Source: Nitrospirota bacterium (lineage in GTDB: Bacteria > Nitrospirota > UBA9217). Taken from it: a DNA stretch of 36,707 nucleotides. The notes beneath the pieces are model-generated. The model was not told the origin of the DNA and did not search any database. It saw nothing but the letters and a program-made list of their open reading frames with translations. Positions 15,781-23,691 of the stretch are shown here, piece by piece. The position numbers were made by a program, and so were the translations under genes. Position 1 is the first letter of the stretch. Each line of letters begins with the position of its first letter. The DNA lies in the NCBI GenBank assembly GCA_020052615.1, contig JAGVOT010000116.1:1-36707 (forward strand), in the 5' to 3' direction.

Positions 15781-17151
15781 TTAAAACAGCCTCTCCATCG
15801 CCTCATCCACGGTCCGCACCCCCATGAGCTGCATCTTCCCGAGGCCCGCGGCCTTGTCCAGCTTTTCCACGTTCACCGCCGGCAGGATACAGCGGGTGAA
15901 TCCGAGCTTGGCCGCATCCTTGAGACGCAGTTCAGCCTGGCTGATGGCGCGCACCTCGCCGGCAAGCCCCACCTCGCCCATGACGACGGTATTGGCGGCG
16001 ATCGGTTTCTCGCGGAAGCTCGAAGCCACTGCCGCGATGATGCCGAGGTCTACGGCAGGTTCGTCGATCTTGAGGCCGCCGACGACGTTCACGAAGACGT
16101 CCATGCCCATGAGATGCATGCCGACCCGCTTTTCGAGCACGGCGATGAGCAGGGACACGCGGTTGTAATCCACGCCGATGGAGGTCCTGCGCGGCATGGT
16201 CATCTTGGTGGGGGTGACGAGCGCCTGGAGTTCGGCCAGGATCGGTCGCGTGCCTTCGAGGGACGAGACGACGACTGAGCCGGTTGCGTCCTTCGGCCGC
16301 TCGGCAAGGAACAACTCGGAAGGGTTGGCTACCTCGGCGAGGCCGGAGTCCTTCATCTCAAAGACGCCGATCTCGTTCGTCGAGCCAAACCGGTTCTTGA
16401 CGGCCCGCAGGATGCGGAAGGCATGGCCCCGGTCGCCTTCGAAATAGAGCACCGTGTCCACGATGTGTTCGAGCACCCGGGGACCGGCAATGGCGCCGTC
16501 CTTGGTTACATGGCCAATGAGGAAGGTCGGGATGCCCGTCTTCTTGGCATGGATCATCAGCCTGCCGGACACCTCGCGCACCTGCCCCACGCTCCCGGGA
16601 GCTGACGGCAGTTCGGACGTGTAGACCGTCTGGACCGAATCGATGACGATGACCTGGGGCTGAAGTTCGTCGGCCGCGCGCAGGATCTCGTCGAGCGACG
16701 TCTCGGCAAGGACATACAAGTGCTCCGCCTTGACGCCCAAGCGCTGGGCGCGCATCTTGATCTGGGCGGGCGATTCCTCGCCGGAGACGTAGAGCGCCTT
16801 GCCGCGGAACTCCGACACCTGTTTGAGCATCTGGAGCACCAGCGTGGACTTGCCGATGCCCGGGTCGCCGCCGATCAGCACGACGGACCCGGTCACGATC
16901 CCGCCGCCCAGCACCCGGTCGAGCTCGCCGATCCGCGTGACGAAGCGGTCCTCATCGCCGATGGTGATCTCGTTCAGGGAGAGCGGATCGGCGCCCTTGC
17001 CGCGCCTGGCGGCCCCGATGTCCTTCTGCTTCTCGACCCGCTCCTCGACCAGCGTGTTCCACTGGCCGCAGTCGGGGCATTTTCCCATCCACCGCGGCGA
17101 TTGCGTGCCGCAGGACTGGCAGACATAAACCGTTTTTACCTTTGTTTTCAT
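15781..17151 (-). CDS. radA: DNA repair/recombination protein RadA (Sms)
   Basis: A 456-residue protein of standard RadA length. A four-Cys zinc finger is at Cys11, Cys14, Cys25 and Cys28 (CQSCGTQSPRWMGKCPDC). The RecA-like core has Walker A GDPGIGKST (95-103), Walker B VIVIDSVQT, and the RadA signature KNRFG in VKNRFGSTNEIGVFEM. The C-terminal Lon-like P domain follows (LLIAVLEKRVGMHLMGMDVF, then DLGIIAAVASSFREKPI). RadA is a DnaB-type helicase that extends branches during homologous recombination. It is transcribed alone from near 17160, toward the accessory island. Confidence 0.96.
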   Translation of the reverse strand: MKTKVKTVYVCQSCGTQSPRWMGKCPDCGQWNTLVEERVEKQKDIGAARRGKGADPLSLNEITIGDEDRFVTRIGELDRVLGGGIVTGSVVLIGGDPGIGKSTLVLQMLKQVSEFRGKALYVSGEESPAQIKMRAQRLGVKAEHLYVLAETSLDEILRAADELQPQVIVIDSVQTVYTSELPSAPGSVGQVREVSGRLMIHAKKTGIPTFLIGHVTKDGAIAGPRVLEHIVDTVLYFEGDRGHAFRILRAVKNRFGSTNEIGVFEMKDSGLAEVANPSELFLAERPKDATGSVVVSSLEGTRPILAELQALVTPTKMTMPRRTSIGVDYNRVSLLIAVLEKRVGMHLMGMDVFVNVVGGLKIDEPAVDLGIIAAVASSFREKPIAANTVVMGEVGLAGEVRAISQAELRLKDAAKLGFTRCILPAVNVEKLDKAAGLGKMQLMGVRTVDEAMERLF

Positions 17152-17276
17152 GGTGCAGTCATTCTATGGTTTACCACCAGGGTTGTCAAATTCTATTTCC
17201 CTCGTGGCGTCTTGATTAATAAAAGCGACCGTGTTATGCTTCTACCAGTTTGCATTCACCAATAGGAGGTATCGTC

Positions 17277-18479
17277 ATGAAGAGATATTGTTCGGTCCTG
17301 CTCGCACTTTCCCTGGTCCTGGTCCCGGTACTGGCGCAGGCGGCGCAGTTCGCCATCCTCGGCCCGCGCGCCCTCGGGATGGGCGGCGCGTCGGTGGCCG
17401 CGGTGAACGACTCGACAGCCGTGTACTGGAACCCGGCGGCCCTTGCCAACTCCCGGAAGGTGGACATACGCGTCCCTGCCGGTGTTGCTGCAAGGGACTA
17501 CATGGAGCTCAACGACAACTGGGACCGGATCAACGCCATCTACGATTCCTTCCCCGCTGTCAGCCAGGCGGAGGTTGACGAGCTGAAGCAACTTCTCCTC
17601 GACATGGATCAACCGGGCTCCGTCACGAACATCGATGTGACGGGTGGGCTGCTTGTGTCGTTCCCTGTTTCCAGCTCGGCCATGGCCATAAGCATCCCGG
17701 TGATCGGCTTCGCAGAGATCCTCCCGACCATCGATACGCTTAACCTCGGTACCACGCTGCCTGCTCCGTCCATTCAGAACAACAACTCAGCGGTCACCGC
17801 GGTCGGTCTCGTTCTGGTGGAACCCACCGTATCCTTCGCGACCCCGCTGGGGGACCTCTTCCTGGTAGGCGCAAACGCAAAGATGATCTATGCAAGCACC
17901 TTCCTCCATTCGGAGATCATCCGGACCGGCAACTTCGACACCTTCCAGGACGACATGAACAGAAGCGAGACGAAGACCAACAAGGCCTCGATCGACGCGG
18001 GCATCCTGTTCAAGCCTGCGTCAGGCCTCGACATAGGTGTGGTGGGACGGTACTTGAACTCGCCGTCCTTCCCCGTTACCGGCAAGGTTGCCACGCAACT
18101 GGGCAATGGTGATGTGACAATAACGCCGCTTCCGGTAACCGATGAGATAGAGTTGAAGCCCCAATACCGGGCGGGCGTTGCCTGGAAGCCAATTGACAAC
18201 CTGACCCTTTCGGCGGACTACGACCTGTCCAAGAACAAGTCCTTCTCCGAGAACACCGAGGACCAGACCATCGCCGGCGGCGTCGAGTTGACCATGCTGG
18301 ACGAGATCCTGTCCCTTCGGGCCGGCGCCTACAAGAATACGGCGAACGACCTGGCCAACGTCGTCTATACCGCCGGGTTGGGCTTTCGCATACTCTCCTT
18401 TCATATCGACCTGGCAGGGGCTTACGACTTCAAGGAGCAGGAAGCGCAGGCTTCCGCGAGCCTTGCGCTCAGTTTCTGA
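17277..18479 (+). CDS. TraF-like/FadL-like outer-membrane barrel protein
   Basis: A 400-residue protein; ATG at 17277 follows AGGAGGT. A signal peptide ends around VLAQAAQ (residues 1-23). GPRALGMGGASVAAVNDSTA followed by VYWNPAALA is the hallmark of the TraF/FadL/PorV-type barrel group, where this N-terminal segment fills the barrel. The rest alternates in beta strands, and the protein ends with Phe (ASASLALSF), as outer-membrane proteins do. Annotators often call this family conjugal transfer protein TraF although no conjugation genes are present, and none is here. It likely sits in the outer membrane as a channel or assembly partner. The omptin gene follows 66 bases later on the same strand. 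Confidence 0.75.
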   Translation: MKRYCSVLLALSLVLVPVLAQAAQFAILGPRALGMGGASVAAVNDSTAVYWNPAALANSRKVDIRVPAGVAARDYMELNDNWDRINAIYDSFPAVSQAEVDELKQLLLDMDQPGSVTNIDVTGGLLVSFPVSSSAMAISIPVIGFAEILPTIDTLNLGTTLPAPSIQNNNSAVTAVGLVLVEPTVSFATPLGDLFLVGANAKMIYASTFLHSEIIRTGNFDTFQDDMNRSETKTNKASIDAGILFKPASGLDIGVVGRYLNSPSFPVTGKVATQLGNGDVTITPLPVTDEIELKPQYRAGVAWKPIDNLTLSADYDLSKNKSFSENTEDQTIAGGVELTMLDEILSLRAGAYKNTANDLANVVYTAGLGFRILSFHIDLAGAYDFKEQEAQASASLALSF

Positions 18480-18545
18480 TCTTTCGACAGCGCGGGAAAA
18501 TGACGGCTGCCAGGCCGGCGTGCTGGCGGTGAGGAGATTGCCCGG

Positions 18546-19550
18546 ATGAGACGGTCTGTTTTCACCACGTTCGCGATGACTACGTGCCTGGTCGTTTCCC
18601 TTTCCCTGCCGTCTTTTGGCGCGTCCTCTTCCGACAAAAAGCAGGAAGACGGCCTGTTCGGCATCGGACTGGGATACATGACCGGAAGCACGCTCTATCA
18701 CATCAGCATCTACGACGCGACCGGCGGAATCGAGAGCGAGCTGGAGTTCCCTCTCAATACGGTCTTGTTCGGCCTGGAAGGCGGCTACGCAAGCAGGAAC
18801 GCGAAGGGGCAGGATGCGTTCCAGGTGGGGCTTCAGTGGTTCACGAACCTGAATGGAGGCTCGGGCAAGCTCAAGGACTCGGACTGGTTGACGGATTCCA
18901 TTGACATTGCAGAAGTAGGAGCCGCTCACCCCGGCCTGGACATCTACTCCGAGTCGGACATAGCCCTTCAGGTGAATGTCATTGATCTTCGCGCTTCCTA
19001 TAGCTTCTGGCCCGCCGAGGACCTGGCCGTGGGCCCGCTGGGAGGATTGCTCTACCAGAATTTTCAATACGACGCCAGCAATCTGAATCAGGTAGGATAT
19101 GGTCCTTACGCGACCGGCTACACCGGAAGCGTCTCAGGCCTTGTCCTTACGTACGAGGTGACCTACGCCATTCCCTATCTGGGCATTCATACAGAAATCC
19201 CGTTCAGCGGGAAATTTCAGGCGGTCGTTGACCTGGGCTACAGCCCCCGGGCTGAGGCCGATGACATTGACGACCACGTCCTGCGCGGCAAGCGTTCCGA
19301 GGGCAGCGCCTCGGGCAGCGCCTATCTCGCGACGGTCACGGCGCGGTGGGACTTGGAGGACAATGATTATTTCCTGGTCCGCGGCCAGTACCTCAATATC
19401 GAGACGACAGGCACGCAAACCCAGACGTGGTACCGGGACGAGATTACGTCGTCGGGAACGGTCCCCGCGGGGACAACATTCACCGGCATCAACGACAAGA
19501 TATCGTCAAAGCAGATATCCCTCTTTCTCAACTACACCCACAGGTTCTGA
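18546..19550 (+). CDS. Omptin-family outer-membrane protease
   Basis: A 334-residue protein with a GAGGAG site before the ATG and a signal peptide cut near SFGA (residue 26). It resembles OmpT along its length. KDSDWLTDS gives Asp111 and Asp113, matching the catalytic Asp83/Asp85 pair of OmpT (DQDW). DDIDDHV gives Asp242 and His244, matching the Asp210/His212 dyad. PYLGIHTEI fits the PYIGLTGSY strand. It ends with Phe (LNYTHRF), typical of barrels. Omptins cut between basic residues at the cell surface and need rough lipopolysaccharide in enterobacteria. The residue matching is from memory of OmpT and not an alignment. It follows the TraF-like gene. Confidence 0.75.
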   Translation: MRRSVFTTFAMTTCLVVSLSLPSFGASSSDKKQEDGLFGIGLGYMTGSTLYHISIYDATGGIESELEFPLNTVLFGLEGGYASRNAKGQDAFQVGLQWFTNLNGGSGKLKDSDWLTDSIDIAEVGAAHPGLDIYSESDIALQVNVIDLRASYSFWPAEDLAVGPLGGLLYQNFQYDASNLNQVGYGPYATGYTGSVSGLVLTYEVTYAIPYLGIHTEIPFSGKFQAVVDLGYSPRAEADDIDDHVLRGKRSEGSASGSAYLATVTARWDLEDNDYFLVRGQYLNIETTGTQTQTWYRDEITSSGTVPAGTTFTGINDKISSKQISLFLNYTHRF

Positions 19551-19576
19551 GCGATCATATCGGGGGACATCGGAGG

Positions 19577-20410
19577 TCAGAAGCGCGGAAAGGGTTCAGC
19601 GACCGTGCCGGCCAGCGTAAGCAGATAATAACCATCGGGGTCTTTGTTCTTCAGAAGCGACAGGAGCGCGGCCTGTTCCGTTGCAAGGCGCTCCGACGGC
19701 TTGACCTTCACCACCAGATTGAGGGTCCCCCGCTCCCGCATCACCAGGTCCCCCGTGATGCGGACCTTCAGCTCTTTTCCGTCGAACTCCAGCTTCCGGA
19801 TGGTGAAACGGTCACCCTTGATGTCGCCTTCGATCCACCCCTGATCGAAATCCAGGTCGGGCACCGGGAATCCCTTGATCTTAAGCTCCCGGCTCGCCAG
19901 GTTCTTGATCAACACCCGCCCTTTTCCCGCGTCGCCGGTCATTTCGTACGATCCGCCCAGCTTTCCCGACAGCTTGAGCCCGAGGGTCTTGAAGAGCGCA
20001 TACGAGCCGATGTCCAGTCCGTCGGCATCCAGGGAGACGTACCGGCGCTTCGGACCCTGCTCCGTCTTCACGGCCAGTTCCCCGCCGTAGGCCTTCGCCT
20101 TGAGGTTCACGGACAAGAGGCCCCGGAGGAATCCGAACAAAGATACATGCGTCCGGATCGCAGGGCTCTCGAACAGGACCATGCCGGTACGGTCGGATAC
20201 GACCACGTCGGCGAGGACGAACCGGTTTATGAACATCGGCGAAATACGGGCAATGTTCAGATCCAGCTGCGTCCGCGACCGGATTTCCGATTCCAACCTG
20301 GTCTTGATTCGGTCAAAGGGGAACAGTACGACAAGGAACGTCACAAAGGCAATGACGAAGTAGAGGGCGAAGGAAAGTCTGCGAATGAGTACTTTTTTTC
20401 TATCAAGCAT
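19577..20410 (-). CDS. gspN: Type II secretion system protein GspN
   Basis: A 277-residue protein with one N-terminal membrane segment (ALYFVIAFVTFLVVLFPFDR, about 15-34). A periplasmic domain rich in beta strands follows (LDADGLDIGSYALFKTLGLK; LKLSGKLGGSYEMTGDAGKG). This is the GspN/AsmA-like type found in Desulfobacterota, Nitrospirota and leptospires. It is the last gene of the operon, 127 bases after gspM, with a repeat in the gap. GspN is an accessory inner-membrane component whose exact role is not settled. The operon position and fold make the call; sequence conservation in this family is weak. Confidence 0.82.
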   Translation of the reverse strand: MLDRKKVLIRRLSFALYFVIAFVTFLVVLFPFDRIKTRLESEIRSRTQLDLNIARISPMFINRFVLADVVVSDRTGMVLFESPAIRTHVSLFGFLRGLLSVNLKAKAYGGELAVKTEQGPKRRYVSLDADGLDIGSYALFKTLGLKLSGKLGGSYEMTGDAGKGRVLIKNLASRELKIKGFPVPDLDFDQGWIEGDIKGDRFTIRKLEFDGKELKVRITGDLVMRERGTLNLVVKVKPSERLATEQAALLSLLKNKDPDGYYLLTLAGTVAEPFPRF

Positions 20411-20429
20411 GCATTGTCATTCTATCGGT

Positions 20430-20527
20430 CATTGCGTGCGACCGACGGGAGCGCGGCAATCTCATCCCCTCGATAGAGATTGCTTCGTTATTTCATTCCC
20501 CGAAAAGGCCCCTCCTAAGTCGCAATG
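20430..20527. repeat. Nested inverted repeat (GCAATCTC / CATTGCG family)
   Basis: GCAATCTC (20456-20463) pairs perfectly with GAGATTGC (20476-20483). Outside it, CATTGCG (20430-20436) pairs with CGCAATG (20521-20527). The whole resembles the widespread CGTCATTGCGAGGAG... type of dispersed element. It fills the gspM-gspN gap. Confidence 0.65.
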
Positions 20528-20537
20528 CGAGGAGTCG

Positions 20538-21038
20538 TCATCCCGCGCTGGACACGAGAAGCGTTGCGTTCAGGAGCTTCGGGTTGTCGTACCGCGGCTT
20601 GAAGGAGAGCTTCCGGACGCGAAGCGTGGCTTTCTCCAGGAGAAAGACGTAATTCACTATGTCGTAGAGGGTGATATTGTCAAGCCTGATCTCGACGATG
20701 CTTTCCTTGTAGCCCGCGGTCTGGCTCCCCGTCTGGGGCTTGAGCGAGACGATCTTGCTGTTCAGGTTCGCCCGCTTCGTTATGTTCTCGATCTCCGTCA
20801 GCAGGGGGCCCCGCTTCGCGGCCGCCTCTTGGGCTGCCTGGAGCTCTTGCTGAATATCCCGGTATTCGTCGCGGAGCTTCTTCATCTCCACGAGATCGCG
20901 TTCCTTCCGGGGGATGAGGTCGCGTTTGCGCGATAGGTCCGCCAGGAACGGCGACAGGCCAAAGGCGTAAATCAGAATGACCGCCGCGACTGACCCGCCG
21001 ATGATGAGCGTCTTTTTATCCCGGGATTCTAACTTCAA
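20538..21038 (-). CDS. gspM: Type II secretion system protein GspM
   Basis: A 166-residue bitopic protein. A short cytoplasmic start is followed by a membrane helix (TLIIGGSVAAVILIYAFGL, about 10-28), a coiled coil (about 32-72, RKERDLVEMKKLRDEYRDIQ) and a ferredoxin-like periplasmic domain (ESIVEIRLDNITLYDIVNYV; LRVRKLSFKPRYDNP). GspM pairs with GspL in the inner-membrane platform. It should directly follow gspL, but 476 bases separate them because the GxxExxY repeat unit lies between. Its start, only 18 bases from the unit, lacks a strong ribosome site, so translational coupling to gspL may be lost. Confidence 0.85.
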   Translation of the reverse strand: MKLESRDKKTLIIGGSVAAVILIYAFGLSPFLADLSRKRDLIPRKERDLVEMKKLRDEYRDIQQELQAAQEAAAKRGPLLTEIENITKRANLNSKIVSLKPQTGSQTAGYKESIVEIRLDNITLYDIVNYVFLLEKATLRVRKLSFKPRYDNPKLLNATLLVSSAG

Positions 21039-21055
21039 ATAACACCTCTATGAGC

Positions 21056-21498
21056 AACCACAGATGAACACGGATTAACACAGTTAAACGACAAACCTCT
21101 CATACTCCAACTTTGGCTTCGCAAAATTAATACACAACCCCCCGTATGCCGGATATCCGCAAGTAGTTAAGCAGCTGTGCCCTATGGACGTCATCGATCC
21201 TGTCAACTGACTTAACTTCCACAATAACGTTACCTTCAACAACTAGGTCTGCGTAATAGAGGCCGACTTCTTTTTCACGGTAAACAACCTTGAATTCCTG
21301 TTGAAGAACGATTGCTCGTTTCTTTAATTCCAAATCCCAGGCAAGTGCGTTGCCGTAGACCTTTTCAAGCAGTCCACATCCCAAAATATTGTGCACGGCA
21401 AATGCAGAATTGATAACATCTCCTGTCAGTTCTTTGTGGAGAAATTCTTTCTCGGAATTCGTCATCTTTACTGTGTTAATCCGTGTTCATCTGTGGTT
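21056..21498. mobile_element. 443-base unit with perfect 29-base terminal inverted repeats, filled by a GxxExxY gene
   Basis: The left end (21056-21084) starts AACCACAGATGAACACGGAT and continues TAACACAGT. The right end (21470-21498) is its exact reverse complement, 29 of 29 bases. The repeat itself has an 11-12-base internal period (CACAGATGAA / CACGGATTAA). The only content is one gene on the minus strand; its ATG is four bases inside the right repeat, and its unshifted reading frame would end exactly at the inner edge of the left repeat. The unit occupies the gspL-gspM gap. No target-site duplication is visible and there is no transposase, so mobility is inferred from structure only. Confidence 0.6.
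21127..21465 (-). CDS. GxxExxY protein, PD-(D/E)XK nuclease-like, with probable C-terminal frameshift
   Basis: The open frame gives 112 residues. The family motif is seen as GLLEKVY near residue 31, in AVHNILGCGLLEKVYGNALA. The nuclease-like core YADLVVEGNVIVEVKSV has Asp...Glu-x-Lys. The frame stops after GIRGVVY at a run of six C on plus (21138-21143). Removing one base restores INFAKPKLEYERFVV, the usual end of this family, with a TAA at 21086-21084. So the gene is either slightly broken, phase-variable, or affected by an assembly indel. Function is unknown; the fold suggests a nuclease. There is no separate promoter: it probably depends on gsp read-through or on the repeat. Confidence 0.8.
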   Translation of the reverse strand: MTNSEKEFLHKELTGDVINSAFAVHNILGCGLLEKVYGNALAWDLELKKRAIVLQQEFKVVYREKEVGLYYADLVVEGNVIVEVKSVDRIDDVHRAQLLNYLRISGIRGVVY

Positions 21499-21514
21499 CC
21501 AATCGTGTTGACGG

Positions 21515-22840
21515 TTACATGCCCTGCTTCAGTTTGATCTCGAACCGGAACTTCACCTTGTTGTCCACGCCCATGCGGGTATCCTGCACCGTGACCTCGG
21601 CAAAAAGCGGCGACTTCTGGAGCTCGGCTTTGATCTTGTCAACGGAATCGAAGGACGACACCTCTCCCTGGAGCCTCAATCGTTCTCCTTCCAGGATGAA
21701 CTCAGTGAAGCCGACCCGGACCTCCTTCGGGATGCCGTCGGTGACCGTCTTCATCACGTCCAGGGCCGAGCTTCCCGAGCCCAGCGCGCCAAAGAGTTTC
21801 TTTGACTCGCTGATCTTGTCGCGCATCTGACGCACGGGATCTGCTGCCGGCCTTCCTTCGGGAAAGGTCTGGCGGTAGATCTCCTTGATCTCGGCATCGA
21901 GCTTTCCATAGCCTGATTGGACAATGTAGAATTTCACAACGATATTCACGGTGAACAGAACGGCCGCAACAGCCCCGGCGATGATAAGAATGCGCCTTTT
22001 GCGGCGCGTGCCCTCGTCCGCCAGCTTGTATGCGAATTCGCCCTTGCGAAGGTTCACGCCGTCAAGGAGCGCGATGCCCAGGCTCGCCGGGTCCTGCGCC
22101 TTCTTTCCGTTGATCTCGGGAAGGATCAGATCGACGGCCACGCCGGCTTCGGTCAGGACAGCCCGGCTGACCTCATCGTCGATCAGCAGCGTTGCCTTCT
22201 CGACCTTTTCCTTGTGTTCGTTCTCGAACGCCTGAAGAACGTGGCGAAGGCCGCCGGTTGACTGACTGCCGGAAAAACTTCGGAGGCCTTTCAGGGCACC
22301 GTCATGGCGGAAACACATATCGGGACCGCAGAGCAGCAGAGAACCGGTATCCTTCGGCATCATATTCGCGACCGCAGAGAGCCCGGCATAGGACGGAACG
22401 ATCACTTGCGGATCGATCCCCGCGTCCGCAAGCAGGTCCAGATGCTGCCGCAGGACCGTCTTCGGCAGCATCATGCAGAGCACCTGGGTCGCCGTGTCCT
22501 TCTTCGCCGTCGCGCTCTCCAGCACCAGGTGGTCAAGCACGACGTCGTCGAGGTCGAAGGGCACGAGGTCCTCGACCTCGAAGGGCAGGGCCTTCTCGAT
22601 GCGCTTCCGGTCGGCAAAGGGAAGCGTGAGCGTCCGCTGGGTGAAGAAGTGGCCCGGAATGGACGAAACGATCTTCGCGCCCGCCCAGTCCTTCGACCGC
22701 TCCTTGAGGATGTCCACGAGCTCGGCATCGGTCGCAAAGGGCCGGCTGAACGAGTCCACCAGTTCCGTCCGGCGGAAGTCCTTCTGCACGACCGCCGCGG
22801 CAACAAGCCCTTTCTCTATTTTAAGACCGACGATCTTCAC
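21515..22840 (-). CDS. gspL: Type II secretion system protein GspL
   Basis: A 441-residue protein. The cytoplasmic part (1 to about 280) is the actin-like, PilM-related domain: MKIVGLKIEKGLVAAAVVQK, the ERSKDWAGAKIVSSIPG strand, and LPFEVEDLVPFDLDDVVLDH. A membrane helix follows (RRILIIAGAVAAVLFTVNIV). The periplasmic part contains a ferredoxin-like domain (GIPKEVRVGFTEFILEGERL). GspL links the ATPase GspE to the platform through its cytoplasmic domain and binds GspM. The start overlaps the gspK stop by four bases. Sequence conservation is modest, but architecture and position are clear. Confidence 0.87.
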   Translation of the reverse strand: MKIVGLKIEKGLVAAAVVQKDFRRTELVDSFSRPFATDAELVDILKERSKDWAGAKIVSSIPGHFFTQRTLTLPFADRKRIEKALPFEVEDLVPFDLDDVVLDHLVLESATAKKDTATQVLCMMLPKTVLRQHLDLLADAGIDPQVIVPSYAGLSAVANMMPKDTGSLLLCGPDMCFRHDGALKGLRSFSGSQSTGGLRHVLQAFENEHKEKVEKATLLIDDEVSRAVLTEAGVAVDLILPEINGKKAQDPASLGIALLDGVNLRKGEFAYKLADEGTRRKRRILIIAGAVAAVLFTVNIVVKFYIVQSGYGKLDAEIKEIYRQTFPEGRPAADPVRQMRDKISESKKLFGALGSGSSALDVMKTVTDGIPKEVRVGFTEFILEGERLRLQGEVSSFDSVDKIKAELQKSPLFAEVTVQDTRMGVDNKVKFRFEIKLKQGM

Positions 22841-23691
22841 AACGCTCTCCAGTAGGAGATGTCTTTCCCTTTGACAATGGCCTCGATCTGTTTCGTATAA
22901 TCGCCCACGGTAGCATAGGCGAATATCCTGTAATATTCCATTGATCTCGTCGTTAAAAGTCCTCTGGCTTGTGTGGTTCCAATGATCGACGATAATTTTC
23001 TGGTGCCAGTGCTCGCGAGATCAGCGTCGACATACGGCGTCGCCTGTCTTTCCGTTATGATACTTTTTATATCCAAGTCATTTATTATCCCAAGGCTTCG
23101 AAGGACATCGGCAGAGGCAGTGTTTATGTTGATCGTGACCCTGTTCTGGCTCACTAACGCCACGGTCAAGCTCTCATATATCTTATTATAATCCTCGTCG
23201 CTCATATACTGATGGAGGCCCGACAACAAGACAAGACTGCCGATATTGCTTTGCGGGTCATAGATCCTGTCAACGACGGTACTGTCGATGCCCTTGTTCT
23301 CAAAGAGCGTCCGCACGACCGTAAGTGTTTCCGTATTGTTTCGTATATCATTGATCCTGATCTTCCCCGATTCATCCTCCCATTTGACCCTGACCTCGGT
23401 ATCGCCGTCACTGATCAGCGGAACAACACCCCATTCGCCCTGGGGTATGATCTCTCGAATCGACTTACCATAGTTCATGAAGGCAAATATACCTGACCGG
23501 GCGAGAAAGTACGCGCGCTGGCTGTTGCGGTAATTGACAGCACTGTTCAGGCTGATCCGTGTCGCGTACGAGAACTCAAAGATGAGCGCGATCAAAAGCG
23601 CCGTGACCAAGAGCACTATCAGCAAAGCAACGCCGCGATCATTCCGTAGCATCGATAATCTTATCATTGTTTTTCGGACGTCACCCATCAT
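22837..23691 (-). CDS. gspK: Type II secretion system minor pseudopilin GspK
   Basis: A 284-residue protein starting at an ATG that overlaps the gspJ stop (TGATG); an upstream GTG and a downstream ATG are one codon away. The prepilin cut site is DRG|VALLIVLLV. Position +5 is not Glu, as is usual for GspK, which sits at the pseudopilus tip. SLNSAVNYRNSQRAYFLARS and TININTASADVLRSLGI are typical for the family; the latter is the helix-hairpin-helix-like part of its large head domain. It overlaps gspL by four bases. The leader is about 20 residues and has no repeat. Confidence 0.9.
   Translation of the reverse strand: MMGDVRKTMIRLSMLRNDRGVALLIVLLVTALLIALIFEFSYATRISLNSAVNYRNSQRAYFLARSGIFAFMNYGKSIREIIPQGEWGVVPLISDGDTEVRVKWEDESGKIRINDIRNNTETLTVVRTLFENKGIDSTVVDRIYDPQSNIGSLVLLSGLHQYMSDEDYNKIYESLTVALVSQNRVTININTASADVLRSLGIINDLDIKSIITERQATPYVDADLASTGTRKLSSIIGTTQARGLLTTRSMEYYRIFAYATVGDYTKQIEAIVKGKDISYWRAL

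Noticed and set aside
17277-18479. Conjugation system indicated by the TraF-like gene
   Set aside because: The name is a family label; no relaxase, coupling protein or type IV secretion gene is in the window, and the sequence fits an outer-membrane barrel.
21056-21498. Classical insertion sequence
   Set aside because: No transposase and no target-site duplication; the internal gene belongs to the GxxExxY family.
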